Below are positions 11,761-23,860 of a stretch of DNA of 64,000 nucleotides, in pieces. Each line of letters starts with the position of its first letter. The stretch's first letter is position 1. Origin of the DNA: Micrasema longulum (Eukaryota; Arthropoda; Insecta; Trichoptera; Brachycentridae); assembly GCA_022494885.1 (NCBI GenBank), contig JAGVSM010002716.1, forward strand, positions 62,001-126,000, read 5' to 3'. The notes under the pieces are model-generated. The model saw only the letters and a program-made list of their open reading frames with translations. It did no database searches and was not told where the DNA came from. Both the position numbers and the translations under genes were made by a program.

Positions 11761-12057
11761 CTAAGCTCAACTGACATATTATATTTTCTGATTTAAAATT
11801 GAGGGTGCGATAAACTAAAGAAGTGAGATTTTAGTTGGGATCTGAACTGACTGGGACTGTCGAAGCCATCTAGAGCAAAGTTTGCAAAACATGTTTTACA
11901 TAGCATATTTAGCTATCTTTCAACAGACATGACACACCATCTTTAGGCATAGAATAATAATTGACAAAACAAGGTATGTTTGACATATCATATTTTGCCA
12001 TCTGAAACAAAGACGGCAAAACAAGATGTGTTTGGCATATCATAAATTGTCAACATT

Positions 12058-12205
12058 TGATGGACATGTCAAAAGTCGGAATAATCGGCGCGCGTGCATG
12101 AAAAGATGTATGAATGTAGAGGAAGCGAGATCTGTATGCAAAGATAGAGTGTTGTGGCGTTCTATCCTCTCTGCCTACCCTTACGCGGAAACGGCGTGAT
12201 GGTTT
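12058..12205 (+). mobile_element. RTE LINE 3' end fragment
   Basis: Encodes a degenerate form of the last ~45 residues of the RTE family seen intact at 38.6 kb (CMNVEEAR, WRSILSAYPY). Less conserved than the 38-kb copy. Confidence 0.7.
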
Positions 12206-12209
12206 GTTT

Positions 12210-13190
12210 AGAAAAATAAAAATTGACAGATTGTAAATTGACACGGCTAATTTTCTCTAACCCTATTCAACAAAGACATACCATATTTTGCTATATTGTA
12301 GATCTCATCGATACGAATCCTGTGATACCTATATAACTTAATATGTCTAAATAAGTGACACATGATACCTCGCCACCTTTCCACTGATATTATGTTTAGT
12401 GTAACATATTATAAATTGATTGCTTTTGGTGCTATTAGATAATATTTATTATGACCCCTACGTTTTTTCAGTGTGTTGATAAATTGCAATATACACGCTT
12501 GATTTAAAAATGAATGAATGAATGTACGATCAAATAAACATTTTGTAATCTCAGTTATTTGAAATTATGTAGATCATGATTATTAAACGATTTGCGATGA
12601 AGATTACTTACATTAGATTAATTTTTTGATGAGTTTAAAATGGTAAGAAAAATTTACAATCAAGAGCTTTAGTTTAAACGTCACGTATTAGTTCAGAGGC
12701 TGTCGGCGTGGAAAATAGGCCGGCGTCTGTTGCGTTCTTCTTTTATAACGTTTTGACAGCGCTTTATGTTGGTCGGTCTTGCATATTGTGCGATGTTAAT
12801 AAAAAAATCTAATACATGTTACAAAAATAACTTTTTATATTACTTTCATGAATTTGGCAATGGCATCCGAGCTTTACAAACATCGCTTTTTTCATCGCAA
12901 CGTTTTATTTGCCAAATTCTCATTTTCTTAAACGAAAACCACAAAGAAAGTTTTGCTGTTTTGACTTTCGGCATATTCTTAAACCGACGATATTTTCTAA
13001 TCTTTTTTTTACGGACGATTTAGTAATATGTCCAAAATATCGAACACAAATCTTAGAGTAATAACGCCACACTGGCTATAATAATTATTATGGATAATCT
13101 ATGTTGTACAAAGTGATTCTATAATTATTAAAACTTTATATTAAATGAGTTTACTAAATGTTATTAAATATTTGTATATAACCACTTACC
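12210..13190. other. Intergenic, no gene recognised
   Basis: AT-rich. The open frame 12766-13023 shows no family resemblance. Confidence 0.45.
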
Positions 13191-13202
13191 GACTTTTTTA
13201 TC

Positions 13203-13243
13203 CCTACCGGTTTCGACACGTACCCGTCTCTTCGTCAAGACAC
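13203..13243 (-). other. Hammerhead-like hairpin module
   Basis: The - strand reads CTTGACGAAG, a stem with one G-G mismatch (GAGACG-GGTA-CGTGTC), then GAAACCGG. Of the copies here it is closest to CUGANGA, with U in place of the first C. Confidence 0.4.
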
Positions 13244-13755
13244 TAATTAAACCAATATGCGGAATCCACTATGCATCTTCACCATAGTTGTTGCACAAAA
13301 AATAAAAATATAATGCCATGCATTTTAATAGGCAACCCTTACGTGCACGAAGGGACACACCAACAAATAATATTATGTTTTAATTGCGTGCTCTGAAATA
13401 CATGGGTAGTAGGGTAGGAACCTTCTGAACTTAAGGGTAATTGCCAACTCACTCAACCCTTTCGTGATCAACCTAATGTACAATTTACAATCAATTTTGA
13501 CACACTATTAGATACATTGTTTTCACCGTTTGTCGTAATTGATTTTGACTTTTAAAACACATTAAAGGAAAGTAGCCGTATATCGGATAACATTTAGTTT
13601 TCATGGTGTAAAATTCTAAATTTGAAGTTAACGATTTAAGATTAGGCATTATCTACTACTTCAATAAATATTTTATTGGTTTTAAAATATTGAACATCCA
13701 TCGCAATGGAAAAAAATATTTTTCAAAACTTTGCTATTTTTGATGTAAGGAAAGA

Positions 13756-14460
13756 GTGTCTTAATTTCGGATACAGTGGGTGCCTAATTTCGGATACAAC
13801 CCAAAAAAAGCTACCGAGAAAAACATTTTTAGAAATTTTTATTCCAGTCGTTCCGAGCAAATAAATTTGTCTTTTTGTTCAATATTGTACACTTTTCATG
13901 ATCCCACTTGAAACATTTACTGCTTATCCTCACGTGTATCTTAATATTATTCTCGGCACACTATACACTCTGCATATTCAGGATTTTCAAAATCGCATTT
14001 TAATTCATTAGACAGAAGGAGCAGAACTTTAACTGCTTACTTTTTTAAAAATCGTTTTCCTTGCGACGACTGAATTCGGGTATCCGAAATTGAGTACGGT
14101 TGTGTATCCGAAAATAGGTCACTACCAACAATATTTTACAGCTTGCATGTCAACATGATCTCATAAACTTGGACGTATTATCGACTGGACATTGCAAATA
14201 TACTGTGACACTTTCATATTTAATTATATAATAAAGTATTGATGTTCATCACTAGCTATCCAACTCGACTCGAACCCGATATCGTCAGAATCTAGATTTT
14301 ACAAGGAAACATCGATTATTTTTCGTCCTTAACACGCAGCTTCAATGCTCACGGCGACAACACAGATGGAACATGGCGACTACAGCTCTAACTGACAGTG
14401 GTTAGCAGTTCCATCCGGGTAATGGTTTAAGAGTTATCACGCTTTCTGAAATTAAGACAC
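13756..14460. repeat. MITE-like element with TCGGATAC-repeat ends
   Basis: GTGTCTTAATTTCGGATAC on the left is mirrored by CTGAAATTAAGACAC on the right (705 bp). Subterminal TTTCGGATAC occurs twice near the left end and inverted GTATCCGAAA twice further right (about 14080-14115). No coding content. Confidence 0.6.
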
Positions 14461-15104
14461 CGTACGAAATATGGGTAATTTCCTCTACTTATCCCATTCA
14501 TACTGACACAGCTTTGTAGTTTTAATATCAGATCTAATATTTTCCAATATAACAGCGTGATTTTCAGGTTTTTCACTATTAGCTTTGCTGAATTATGTAG
14601 ATCTAGCTACATATTCACGCGAGGGTGGGATTTTTATCTCTGATTATTAGTTTCGTGTTGGTGGGCGTATCTCCAACGCCCTCAACGCCCCCTCTCGCGC
14701 GACTAAAGGTTAAACCTTTCTTACATCCAAACAGCCTTGGGTAATTTACAGAATAAAATAGACTTTGCTAGTTCAGTTAACCCTGATAGCGTCAGGGCAA
14801 GGACATAAACCCCTCGGAGCAATCTTCCGTTTAATCTAACCATTAATTAATGAAACATCGGGACGTTTTGATCAACCCCTGATTTAAGTAAGCCAATGTG
14901 TGTATTTTCTAATTACACTTTTCGAAGGTACTCATGCAGAAGTTATGGTAAAATATAAGGCAGTTATATATTTGCTTGCCCCCGGTTACAATGAGAATTT
15001 AACTAAGATATCTTCTAAAAAATTTATATATGTAGCACCAACTCTGTAATTATTAATTATATATATATGCATACATATATTTTTTATTTATTAATATTTT
15101 TTAA

Positions 15105-15450
15105 CATATTACAACAGAGATGAAGAACATTTAAGAGAAAGTAATATAGAAGTCTAGGCATCTACAGGCACCCCTGTATGACCTGTCAATGGCTATTTTA
15201 AGTGGCCACTTTACACACTGTGTAACATTCACCATTCTGCCCATATTTGAACATCTATATTCCTTCAATTCTTTTATCTATTGATGTTTGTAAAGTTAAA
15301 GAGCTGAAACCTTTATTTATGCGGGCGAGATTCATCTAATTGAATTATTTCACCTACATACTAGGCAACGCCTGAAAATGTTATTTTTTCAATTTATATA
15401 CTTCTTCATGGACCAGGTGGATTTATTAACAATATTTTAAGTATTTGAAC
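15105..15450 (+). repeat. MITE family 1 copy
   Basis: Starts ATATTACAACAGAGATGAAG, continues with TCTAGGCATCTACAGG and GACCTGTCAATGGC, and shares the 3' part of the 51.7-kb copy (GAGCTGAAACCTTTATTTAT). The right inverted end is missing. Confidence 0.75.
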
Positions 15451-15469
15451 TGAGGTATTTGTTTTCACA

Positions 15470-15628
15470 ACAGGCTACAAGGCCCAATTACAGTGTTGAA
15501 TTATAATACGGAACACCCAGGCTTGAGTAAAATCACATTGCAATTTTCGTGTTCTCGCCAGGAATCGAGCCGGAACCTTTATAGTGTGTGAGTTAAGCGT
15601 CTTAACCACTGCACCACGGAGGCCGCTA
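15470..15628 (-). mobile_element. SINE family A copy
   Basis: On the - strand: GTGGTGCAGTGGTTAAGACG (A box), GGCTCGATTCCTGG (B box) and the CACTGTAATTGGGCCTTGTA body. Confidence 0.8.
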
Positions 15629-15837
15629 ACTTCACAAGAGTATTGTAATATCGTACACTGATAGATCCTTAGAGTAATAATCCACTGGCTAATAGAGTCG
15701 CCCATACGCCCACGGAGTTAGCTACAGTTAGCAGCTACACAACGGCCGTAGGTACTTAGGTCGAGAATCGCAAGCGCAAACCGAAAAACGTCCCTTACAC
15801 TTTGTTGTTAAACTAAAAACCAAAACTAAAAACGGAA

Positions 15838-15965
15838 TGCTTTTGTTCTCTGCTACTACTACACTACTCTCACGCCATTTCACCGCAGGGGTTGGCAGAG
15901 AAAATGAACCGCCACACTCGTCCATCCTGGCATACATTTATAGCTTCTTCCACATTCATACATCT
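15838..15965 (-). mobile_element. RTE LINE 3' end (distal part of an interrupted copy)
   Basis: On the - strand, ATGTATGAATGTGGAAGAAG and the closing ~40 residues of the RTE, followed by an AGT-rich tail (GTAGTGTAGTAGTAG). It belongs with 16371-16940. Confidence 0.7.
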
Positions 15966-16370
15966 TAAATCTTAAATTTTTTTTAAATTCATTTTTTTAG
16001 TTTTTTTTTACAATTAACATAAATGATAAAACAGAGTATTAAAAAAATAAAACATAATTACATAACAATAAAATACATATTAATATTAAAAATAGTAAAC
16101 AAAAAAATCCCACAAAGGCATGGCCTGTTCGTGGGTATACAAGAAAATGTCAATGAATTTTTGCTCCTATAATAAATAATGGACAGGTTTAATATTTTTG
16201 TGTAACATAAGAAAGAAAAAATAAGAAATTCTGTAAAAGATAATATGGTATTTTTTTTATAGTGATAAAAAAAGGAAAAAAAAAATATTAAAAAAAAAAA
16301 CACAAAAATATTCCTTATTATTAAAGGGCAACAAAATAAATCATAGAAAAAAAGAGTTCGTATTTTGACG
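15966..16370 (-). mobile_element. LINE 3' UTR insertion interrupting an RTE copy
   Basis: A/T-rich insert carrying, on the - strand, ATACCCACGAACAGGCCATG and TTTGTGGGATTTTTTT. A close relative is at 18020-18115. About 30 bp of the RTE is missing at the junction, so this is not a clean target-duplication insertion. Confidence 0.5.
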
Positions 16371-16940
16371 TGACCAGACTTAAGATTTTGGTTCATCTGA
16401 TCATGCCACGTCTTCTTTGGTCGTCCTCGTCTCACGATACCGTTCATTTTCGCCATGTATACTTGTTTTACCATTCTTTCGTCATCCATTCGTTCTACAT
16501 GACCAAACCATCTCAGAGACCCTTCTTAATCTCATCAATTATACCTGACTCAGATTTACACTCTCGCCCGATTTCATCATTCGTAACCCTGTCATACATT
16601 GATTTCCCATACAAAAGATCGCATTTCGACCGCGTTCACTCGGCTTTCATCCTTCCTCTGCCAGTTCCACATTTCACTTCCATACTTAAGTGTTGGGACG
16701 AAAACTCCCTTGTGCACGGCCAGTTTAGCTTCGATCGACATATTTTTATTAACGATTACTGTGCTTAGTGCGCCGTTCATTTTGTTGCCCGCATTCTCCT
16801 TTCAACATATTTTCTATTCTCTCATCACTTAAAAGCATGCTTTCAAAATACACAAATTTTTCTACATGTTCGAGACATTCGTTGTTTACATTTATTATGC
16901 AGTCAGTAACCGCACTTCTATCAATGCAATGAAGCTTAGG
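16371..16940 (-). mobile_element. RTE LINE RT C-terminal region (degenerate)
   Basis: Fragments in several frames: VEKFVYFESMLLSDERIEN, YGSEMWNWQRKDESRVNAVE and MDDERMVKQVYMAKMNG. It is the same family as 38142-38640. Frameshifts make it a dead copy; the 5' end is truncated near 16940. Confidence 0.8.
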
Positions 16941-17368
16941 GGCTTCTCTAGTGAATGTTTACTCTGAAGATAGATCACTAAAATGCAATAAATTTATTAT
17001 TTTTAAAATAACATATTTTATTAGGTTTGCAAGACGTAAATCAACATACAAAACATGCGAGTCCTATAAAATGTTAATCTGTACGGAAATTAAATGCAGT
17101 TTACTTACTATTTTATCCTTAATTTATTCTGACCCTCAAACGGTGAGTACTTCAATACCATATCTGTTTATCACGAAGCATTACTGCAATATGTACGAAC
17201 AGATCGATTAACAAGAGTTGGCGCGTTCACAAAACTCACACAAACGCATTCAGAATCTACAGGATGGTGATTTTAAAACGGTTATATTTAGTTTTAACCC
17301 AATGTACTGTCTTCTTTGTTCGATTAGAGGGTTGTGTATATAAAAAAAATACAATTGGTTAAGAAAAA
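16941..17368. other. Intergenic, no gene recognised
   Basis: The open frame 16951-17211 shows no family resemblance. Confidence 0.4.
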
Positions 17369-17550
17369 TCGGGTTGTGGTCCCGTGGCTAGTGTTGCGGA
17401 CTCACGGGCCAGAGGCCCGAGGTTCAAACCCCACTCTACCCCAACTTGATTTCCATTTTCTAATAGTGAGTTATTTACAACCCGTTGAAAATTGCCACCA
17501 AAATGGAAATATTTGTGTAAATTATTAAAACGCTAATATTTCTTTTTATA
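17369..17550 (+). mobile_element. tRNA-derived SINE, family C
   Basis: The head CCCGTGGCTAGTGTTGCGG is followed by a B box, GAGGTTCAAACCCC. The body carries TCTAATAGTGAGTTATTTAC and ATGGAAATATTTGTGTAAAT and the tail AACGCTAATATTTC. Copies are at 19459-19612 (-), 60725-60892 (+) and 60893-61015 (-). Confidence 0.75.
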
Positions 17551-18015
17551 TATAAAAAAATAATAATTAAAAAATGTAATAAATAAATTTGTATTTTTTT
17601 TACACTAGTACATTTTTTATTTAATATGTTTATCATATAATAATATAAATTAATACAAATTAATTAAAATGCATACCACAAATTATATTTTAATTGTAGA
17701 TTGTTCAAACGTTCTTATTTTTTTTGTCAATAAGTGTGTATTTATATTTTCTCCAATATAACTAGTACCATGCATTTTTTAAACTCTGTATTAATGATTA
17801 TTCTAATGAACCGAAAATATTTTTTAAAAAATTACTTAACAAATTACAACAAGGATGGAGAGCATTTTAGAGACGTCGAGAACCTGATGCCTTGTAAAGT
17901 GGGCAAGCGTGGTTAAGGCTCTCAGGAGGCATTCACAGCACATGGCAAAGCCAACCGTATCGCCCCCGCTTGATGACAGTTTTTTTGTTTTTTTTATTTT
18001 CCAATTTTTTCGTTT
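17551..18015. other. Low-complexity AT-rich stretch
   Basis: Mostly A/T runs. The piece at 17838-17985 starts like a family-1 MITE (ATTACAACAAGGATGGAGAG) but diverges. Confidence 0.4.
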
Positions 18016-18019
18016 ACAT

Positions 18020-18115
18020 TCGGTACATTTTTTATTACATAATATATAACTTTACATGAAAATAAAAAAAAATCCCACATAGGCATAGCCTGTGCGTGGG
18101 TATACTAGATCTAGA
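18020..18115 (-). mobile_element. LINE 3' UTR fragment
   Basis: On the - strand, ATACCCACGCACAGGCTATG and CTATGTGGGATTTTTTTTTA, matching the insert at 15966-16370. Confidence 0.5.
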
Positions 18116-18119
18116 ATAT

Positions 18120-19455
18120 GTAAATCTATGATGTAGATGCATAATATATATTTTTTTATGTTACATTCAGGTTGTCACCGGAGTTTGTTCCGTCCGTTTT
18201 CTTATTACCTCATTCCTTACAAAATCAAACCACCGCACTCTCAAGATTCTTTTGAGACATCTCGGTAGTCACTGTAGTCAGATGGCAGAAGGGACCATCT
18301 GTATTTTTTTCGGTTTTTAGTTGCCAATTTTTTTGTAAATATTTCAGTGAATACACAGAGAAAATGAAATAAAAAACAGCATAATTTAAAATGGTAATTA
18401 ATTATTGAAAAAAAAAACAGGTGGCGCCTGCTATTTCAGCCGCACTCTCTATTCCGTTTGAAAGCTGTGACGTCTTACCATGCGCTTATTCACAGATCCT
18501 ACGTAATGTGTTAATATATCGTTTGCGCCAGTTCCCCATAACAGACCAGTATGTGGTATCGGTAGTTCATTGCGAATGCAGTTGGTAGGTACATAAATCT
18601 GTTGCTTTCAATGGCACCGCATTGACCCAACTTAATGAGTATTTACGAGCATTTATATCACCAGCAACCTTTCTAGGTCACTAAAGTCTGTTCATTATTA
18701 CAAGAATTTTCAAATAATCTAACCAGCCGCGTGATACCGACGGAGAATAGCATGTTTCACACATATTATCTTAATCTCAGAATAGGGGAATGAGGACAAT
18801 ATTGAGATGTGGCAGATATACGAAAATTTAGCATAATATGTTGACGGTACTGAACATTCTTTCGGTAAAGCAAAGAGTAATTTTAAATACTTCAATGTTA
18901 ATAATCAAATTTAAAAATGCATTTTTGCCCGAATACATGTTTTGTAATATTCATAGTGATTACGAAATTCATCGCTGTCCTACGAGGGGAGGTTAGGGTT
19001 TCAGACTCCCTAAAACAAGAATCCAGGCAACTAAAACAAATCTGTATCACGAAGGACTTAAGATGTTTAATAAGTTGTCAAAAAAAAAAATCGTATCGTG
19101 GAGTAGCGATGACTTTTGTTAAGAAAACAAACATCCATATGGGTAGAGTGTCATCGGAAAGCGTCTCGATTTTATAACAATGTTTTGGTTTTGAAAGTAT
19201 TTTTATACATATATTTTGTTATTTAGTTTAGGTATAACTAAATGTTCGAATTTTATTTGTACAATTATCTAGAGTAAATATAATACAATCCTAACGGCAC
19301 GGTAAAATTATAGTGGAATAACATTTATTGGATTTGTTTGTACCTATTGAAATTTGATTATATTTATATATTTTTTCTTTTTTATAAAACTCCATAGTTA
19401 ATGATTTTAATAAAATTAGCAATAAAAACGCCTCGGTTAATAAATTAAATATATA
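18120..19455. other. Intergenic, no gene recognised
   Basis: The open frame 18917-19177 shows no family resemblance. A GC-richer stretch lies at 18420-18560. Confidence 0.4.
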
Positions 19456-19458
19456 CAT

Positions 19459-19612
19459 ATATTAGCGTTCTTATAATTTACCCAAATATTTCAATTTTGG
19501 TGACCATTTTCATGAGTTGTAAATAACTCACTATTAGAACATGGTTGGGGTAGAGTGGGGTTCGAAACTCGGACCTCTGATCTGTGAGTCCGAAACACTA
19601 GCCACTGAAGTA
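19459..19612 (-). mobile_element. SINE family C copy
   Basis: On the - strand: CAGTGGCTAGTGTTTCGGAC, a weakened B box (GAGTTTCGAACCCC), TCTAATAGTGAGTTATTTAC and TATAAGAACGCTAATATATG. Confidence 0.7.
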
Positions 19613-19990
19613 AAACTTAACAAAAGACATTTTAATTATAATTTTATCAAAATCGTTGCTTAAATTTAGCGAGTACTGTCAGGTAAAAATCCTGCAACAA
19701 GAAATCGACTGGAGATTAGTCGGTCAGATAAATAATTGTAAAACAATAAATACCCATCCACCCTATTGTATTTTATCATGCTGTGTGCATTTTTGCCGTG
19801 GTGTGAAATGGGCCAATCATGCGATACGACGCAGTGGGCTCGTGGTTTGCACGTGCACATAGGTCCAGTCTCCGTGAATTTACTTTACTGTGTTGTATAC
19901 TACTGGGCTGACACGTAGGCATAGACAGTAGACCCACTCCCACGCACTCCAATTTGCCGATTCGCAATATAGACATTGACGACACGACAA

Positions 19991-20650
19991 TAAGGAAGTT
20001 CAGTGCTACGGGAAAATTATAGAAAAATGTTTTCATACGCGCGGTAAAAATTAAAGCGTTAAATTGTACGGCAGAGATTCTTGAAAATGTATGAAAAAAA
20101 AAGAACTATTTTGAACTACGTCACTAGTTCTTCCGAATCAACCAATGAAAATGTTCATCGAAAGAAATCAGCAGAACTCACCGAAAATAACTTGTGGCGT
20201 CACGGGCGGAGTAATTTCAAAATTACAAAACTTAAAAAAATCATAGCGCTGATAATGTGATAAATGATAAATTTTTTTTTTTCATTAGCATTAACATTTT
20301 TGTTTTTATTATTTGTTAATAGACTGTCAAACTAAGTATAAAAAAAATACGTGTCTTGTTATCGCCGCTATGATTTTTAAAAGTTTTGTAATTACTGCGC
20401 GTGTGACGTCACAAGCTCTCTTCGGTAAGTTCTGCTGATTGGTGAATTGGCTTATCGTAAACCGTAAATCTACCACAACACTATCATTGGTTGATTCGGA
20501 AGAACTAGTGACGTCGTTCGAAATAGTTATTTTTTATTAAAATCATTTTTTTCATGCATTTTCAAGAAACTTCGCGTACAATTTAATGCTCTAAGTTTTA
20601 CCGCGCCTAAGAAAAAAAAATCTCCGTAGCACTAAACTTTCTCATAGAGT
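19991..20650. repeat. MITE family 2, inverted double element
   Basis: Left arm: AAGGAAGTTCAGTGCTACGG, GCGCGGTAAAAATTAAAGCG, ACGTCACTAGTTCTTC. The right arm is the inverse: GAAGAACTAGTGACGTCG, TTTTACCGCGCC, CCGTAGCACTAAACTTTCTC. Arms of about 290 bp face each other, so this is either a long-armed foldback or two copies tail to tail. Confidence 0.75.
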
Positions 20651-21026
20651 GTTTGTTATTCGTTGACTGATAACGAATTTATTTCCCGTGTTAGTTTATA
20701 TTATATTACATGGCAGTGTACACATACCAATATTTACATTATCCGTAATTCTGAACAACTAAACATAAGTACCTTTATTAAACTTAAGTTCTACAGCAAA
20801 CATGGCCTTCGTGTTTTCAGGCATCTCATTAAACATTTTCATTCTTCACGTTTTCAGGCATCTCACTGTACATTTTCATTCCTTTATGCATTAAAACAGT
20901 TAAAGGATTTTGTATTCTTTAGATACGCGAGTCTTATTCTATTCTTATTTCCACTAGTATAATTATTTATTTACATGTACGTCCAGCGGGCATCGCTGTG
21001 ACCACCATATAATATATTATTGTTTA

Positions 21027-21225
21027 AAAAATTACAACAGGGATGGAGAATACCTTAAATAAGGGAATATGGAAGTCTAGGCATTTACAGGGCTTATGAC
21101 CTGTCATTGGCTGGTTTAAGTGGCCACTTTACACACTGTGTAACATTCACCATTTTGCCTATGTTTGAACATCCATATTTCTTCAATTCTTCCATCTTTA
21201 AATTTATTGTTTTTATCTAATTTAT
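21027..21225 (+). repeat. MITE family 1 copy (left part)
   Basis: ATTACAACAGGGATGGAGAA and TCTAGGCATTTACAGGGCTT, then the shared CACTGTGTAACATTCACC block. The right end is missing. Confidence 0.7.
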
Positions 21226-21393
21226 GTTTTTATATTTTTTATTACTGCGCGATTAAAAAAAAACATTAGTTTTAAAATGGCAAAATCGTATGATTTCCTC
21301 ATTTTGTGTGCGTTTTACCAGACTACAGCCGTAATATTAATTTTGGAGAGTAGGTTAAAAGAGGTTTTCTAGGTCTTATTCCAAGTCGGTCCC

Positions 21394-21715
21394 TCAATGC
21401 TGAGGATCGTGACCACCATGAACACTTCTGATTAGTCTGTTCCACTCGTCTCATCAAATTTTAGCCCCGTAGCCTCCTTTATTTGGTCAGTCCGTCTATT
21501 TGGGATTCTACCCCGTCTTCTCCTACCTTCAACTCGGCCAGACATTATTGCCTTTTCTAGATCGTCTGGCTCACGTCTAGCAATATGTCCAAAGAAAGAT
21601 AGTATCCTCTTCAGACACCACTGACAGACGAGTTGTAATATGGAGCTCTTCCAGTATCGATGCATTCGTCCTTCTGGCTGTCCAAGGCACACGCAGCAGC
21701 CTTCTCTTATGTAGG
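21394..21715 (-). mobile_element. Non-LTR (RTE-like) polyprotein C-terminus
   Basis: Reads RILSFFGHIARREPDDLEK, RVEGRRRRGR and DQIKEATGLKFDE, the familiar post-RT region, with a frameshift before the stop at 21394-21396. A different subfamily from the 38-kb RTE but the same as 46232-46800. Confidence 0.75.
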
Positions 21716-22059
21716 TACTGGGTACTTATTTACTTAGATATGACTATATTATTTATCTTTGTTCAATATTTTTTTTTGCATTTATTTTTATTTAAGAAGG
21801 TAAAACATAAACAGAAAAAATATAAAAGGAAAAATAATGAAACCCACTAAACCGCGAAACCGGCTTGTCAGCAGGTTTCTTATTTTTCCTTTACAAAGAA
21901 AATCGTCAGAGAAATGATATAATTATAAAAAGTAATATAAACATTATTAAGAACTAAAGCATACGTATTTTTACACAAAATTTTGATACAAAAAAATAAA
22001 TAGATGATTGTTAACATAAAATAATAATCAATATAAAGCCTTGTTACATATGAGCCATT

Positions 22060-22460
22060 TTTTTTTTCTTAAAAGTTTTATCTACATTTTCTTTTAAGAT
22101 CTGCTTAGGAATCTTATAATTTTTTTTAATAATTGTATAATGAAGTGTTCTTTAGCCATACTTGTTAACATACCTCGGTACTGACAAGCTTTCACGTTGT
22201 GCTAGCCTTGTATTGTGTGTATGTATATACCTTTTCTGGTAGTTACTATAAAATCGATATCTAGTAACAAATTTGAGCCATAGAATAGCATTTACGGGCA
22301 GGCACCCTTGCTTTTTAAAAAGTTCGGGTACCTCTTCCTTATCAATTCTAGCTGATCTGTTAATTGATTTAATAGCCGAGTTTTGTAAATATTGAATTTT
22401 TTTAATGTTTTGATTTTACAAGGAAGGCCCCAACTGGTAATACTAATAATAATAATATAT
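22060..22460 (-). mobile_element. CR1/Jockey-type LINE C-terminal fragment
   Basis: Degenerate - strand reading with LQNSAIKSINRSARIDKEEV, GCLPVNAILWLKFVTRYRFY and NTRLAQRESLSVPRYVNKYG, interrupted by stops. This is the typical end of such polyproteins. Confidence 0.65.
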
Positions 22461-22790
22461 TCATTGAATTGGGGCGCCTAGAAATAGGTACCTAACCTGC
22501 CCAGTCATACTTATAATTTATCTAATTAAAGTCATTACAGTAATCATGAATGTTGTACGAGAATGATTGAATGTCAACAGGACAGGTGACTGCTGACTAC
22601 ATAGACAAATCTACATAATAGAGTATTGTCACGCATTTTACTTGAGCGTATTCACGTGGATAGTTAAAATAATAATAAGTGTTTATTTTTAAACGATTTT
22701 TACCTTCACGAAACGAAGGCATGCCATGCTATTTAAAAATAATATTTTTTTTCTTCATTGCATCCAATATTAAACAATAAAAATAATGTT

Positions 22791-23011
22791 AATATATTAC
22801 AACAGAGATGAAGAACGTTTTAGATAAGGTAATATAAAAATCTAAGCATCTACTGCCACTTAAATCTACTGCCAAAGAAGTGGCCACTTAAACCAGCCAA
22901 TGACAGGTCAAAAGCCTCGTAGATGCCTAGACTTCTATATTACCAACAATATTTTGAGTTTGTCCAAATTTTTGTAGACAAGGACTGGATTCAACTCCCT
23001 GGGGAGCTGTT
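22791..23011. repeat. MITE family 1 copy (palindromic core)
   Basis: TATTACAACAGAGATGAAGA, CTAAGCATCTACTGCC and the inverse GTAGATGCCTAGACTTCTAT within 150 bp. Confidence 0.7.
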
Positions 23012-23400
23012 TATATTAACATATTACAACAGAGATGAAGAACACTGAAGAGAAGGTCAACTCATCAAAATATTGTTGATGAATCCACCTGGTCCATGAA
23101 GAAGTATAGAAATTGAAAAAATAAGATTTTCAGGCGTTGCCTAGTATGTAGGTGAAATAATTCAATTACACGAATCTCACCCGCATAAATAAAGGTTTCA
23201 GCTCTTTAACTTCACAAACATCAACAGATGAATGAATTGAAGTAATCTAATTGTTCAAATATAGGCAGAATGGAGAATTTTACATAGTGTGTAAAGTGGC
23301 CATTTAAACCAGCCATTGACAGGTCATAAGCCCTGTAGATACCTAGACTTCTATATTACCTTCTCTTAAATGTTCTTTATCTCTGTTGTAATATGTTAAT
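23012..23400 (-). repeat. MITE family 1 copy, inverted
   Basis: Begins TTAACATATTACAACAGAGA and ends with the inverse TCTCTGTTGTAATATGTTAA. The internal region is the reverse of the 51.7-kb copy. Confidence 0.8.
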
Positions 23401-23860
23401 AGTTAGGTATGTCTTTGTTAGTAAATACGTCCGTTTTATTTCTATAAAATAGTCCTATGTCGTCGGCATACATAATTATTTTTCCTCTAAAATTATACAA
23501 TAATAGATCATTCAAATATAATAATATATAACAGTGGACCCAAGATCGATCCCTGTGGTACACAAAAATCCACTTTTTGTATTTGACCTTTTTCTTCATT
23601 TATATATGTAGGTATATTGTTTCCGATCTGTTAGGTATTATTTCATCAATTCATATTCTTGACATTTTACTCCAATGTTATTTAACTTTTTAACCATGGT
23701 CTCTACATGTCCATTATCAAAAGATTTTTTAAAGTCCAAGATTAGTTCTGTGATTACCATACCCCTCCATCCATGTTTGTTTGTATATAATTCATTTAAT
23801 TCACAAGAGCGGTTCGCGTTCCTTTTTTCCTGAAAACCGTGCTGATTGAGAGATAGTGTA
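23401..23860 (-). mobile_element. LINE reverse transcriptase palm fragment (degenerate)
   Basis: The - strand shows LILDFKKSFDNGHVETMVKK, then after stops and frameshifts a segment ending KIIMYADDIGLFY. YADD is the RT catalytic motif. Consistent with a CR1/Jockey-group LINE; inactive. Confidence 0.75.
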
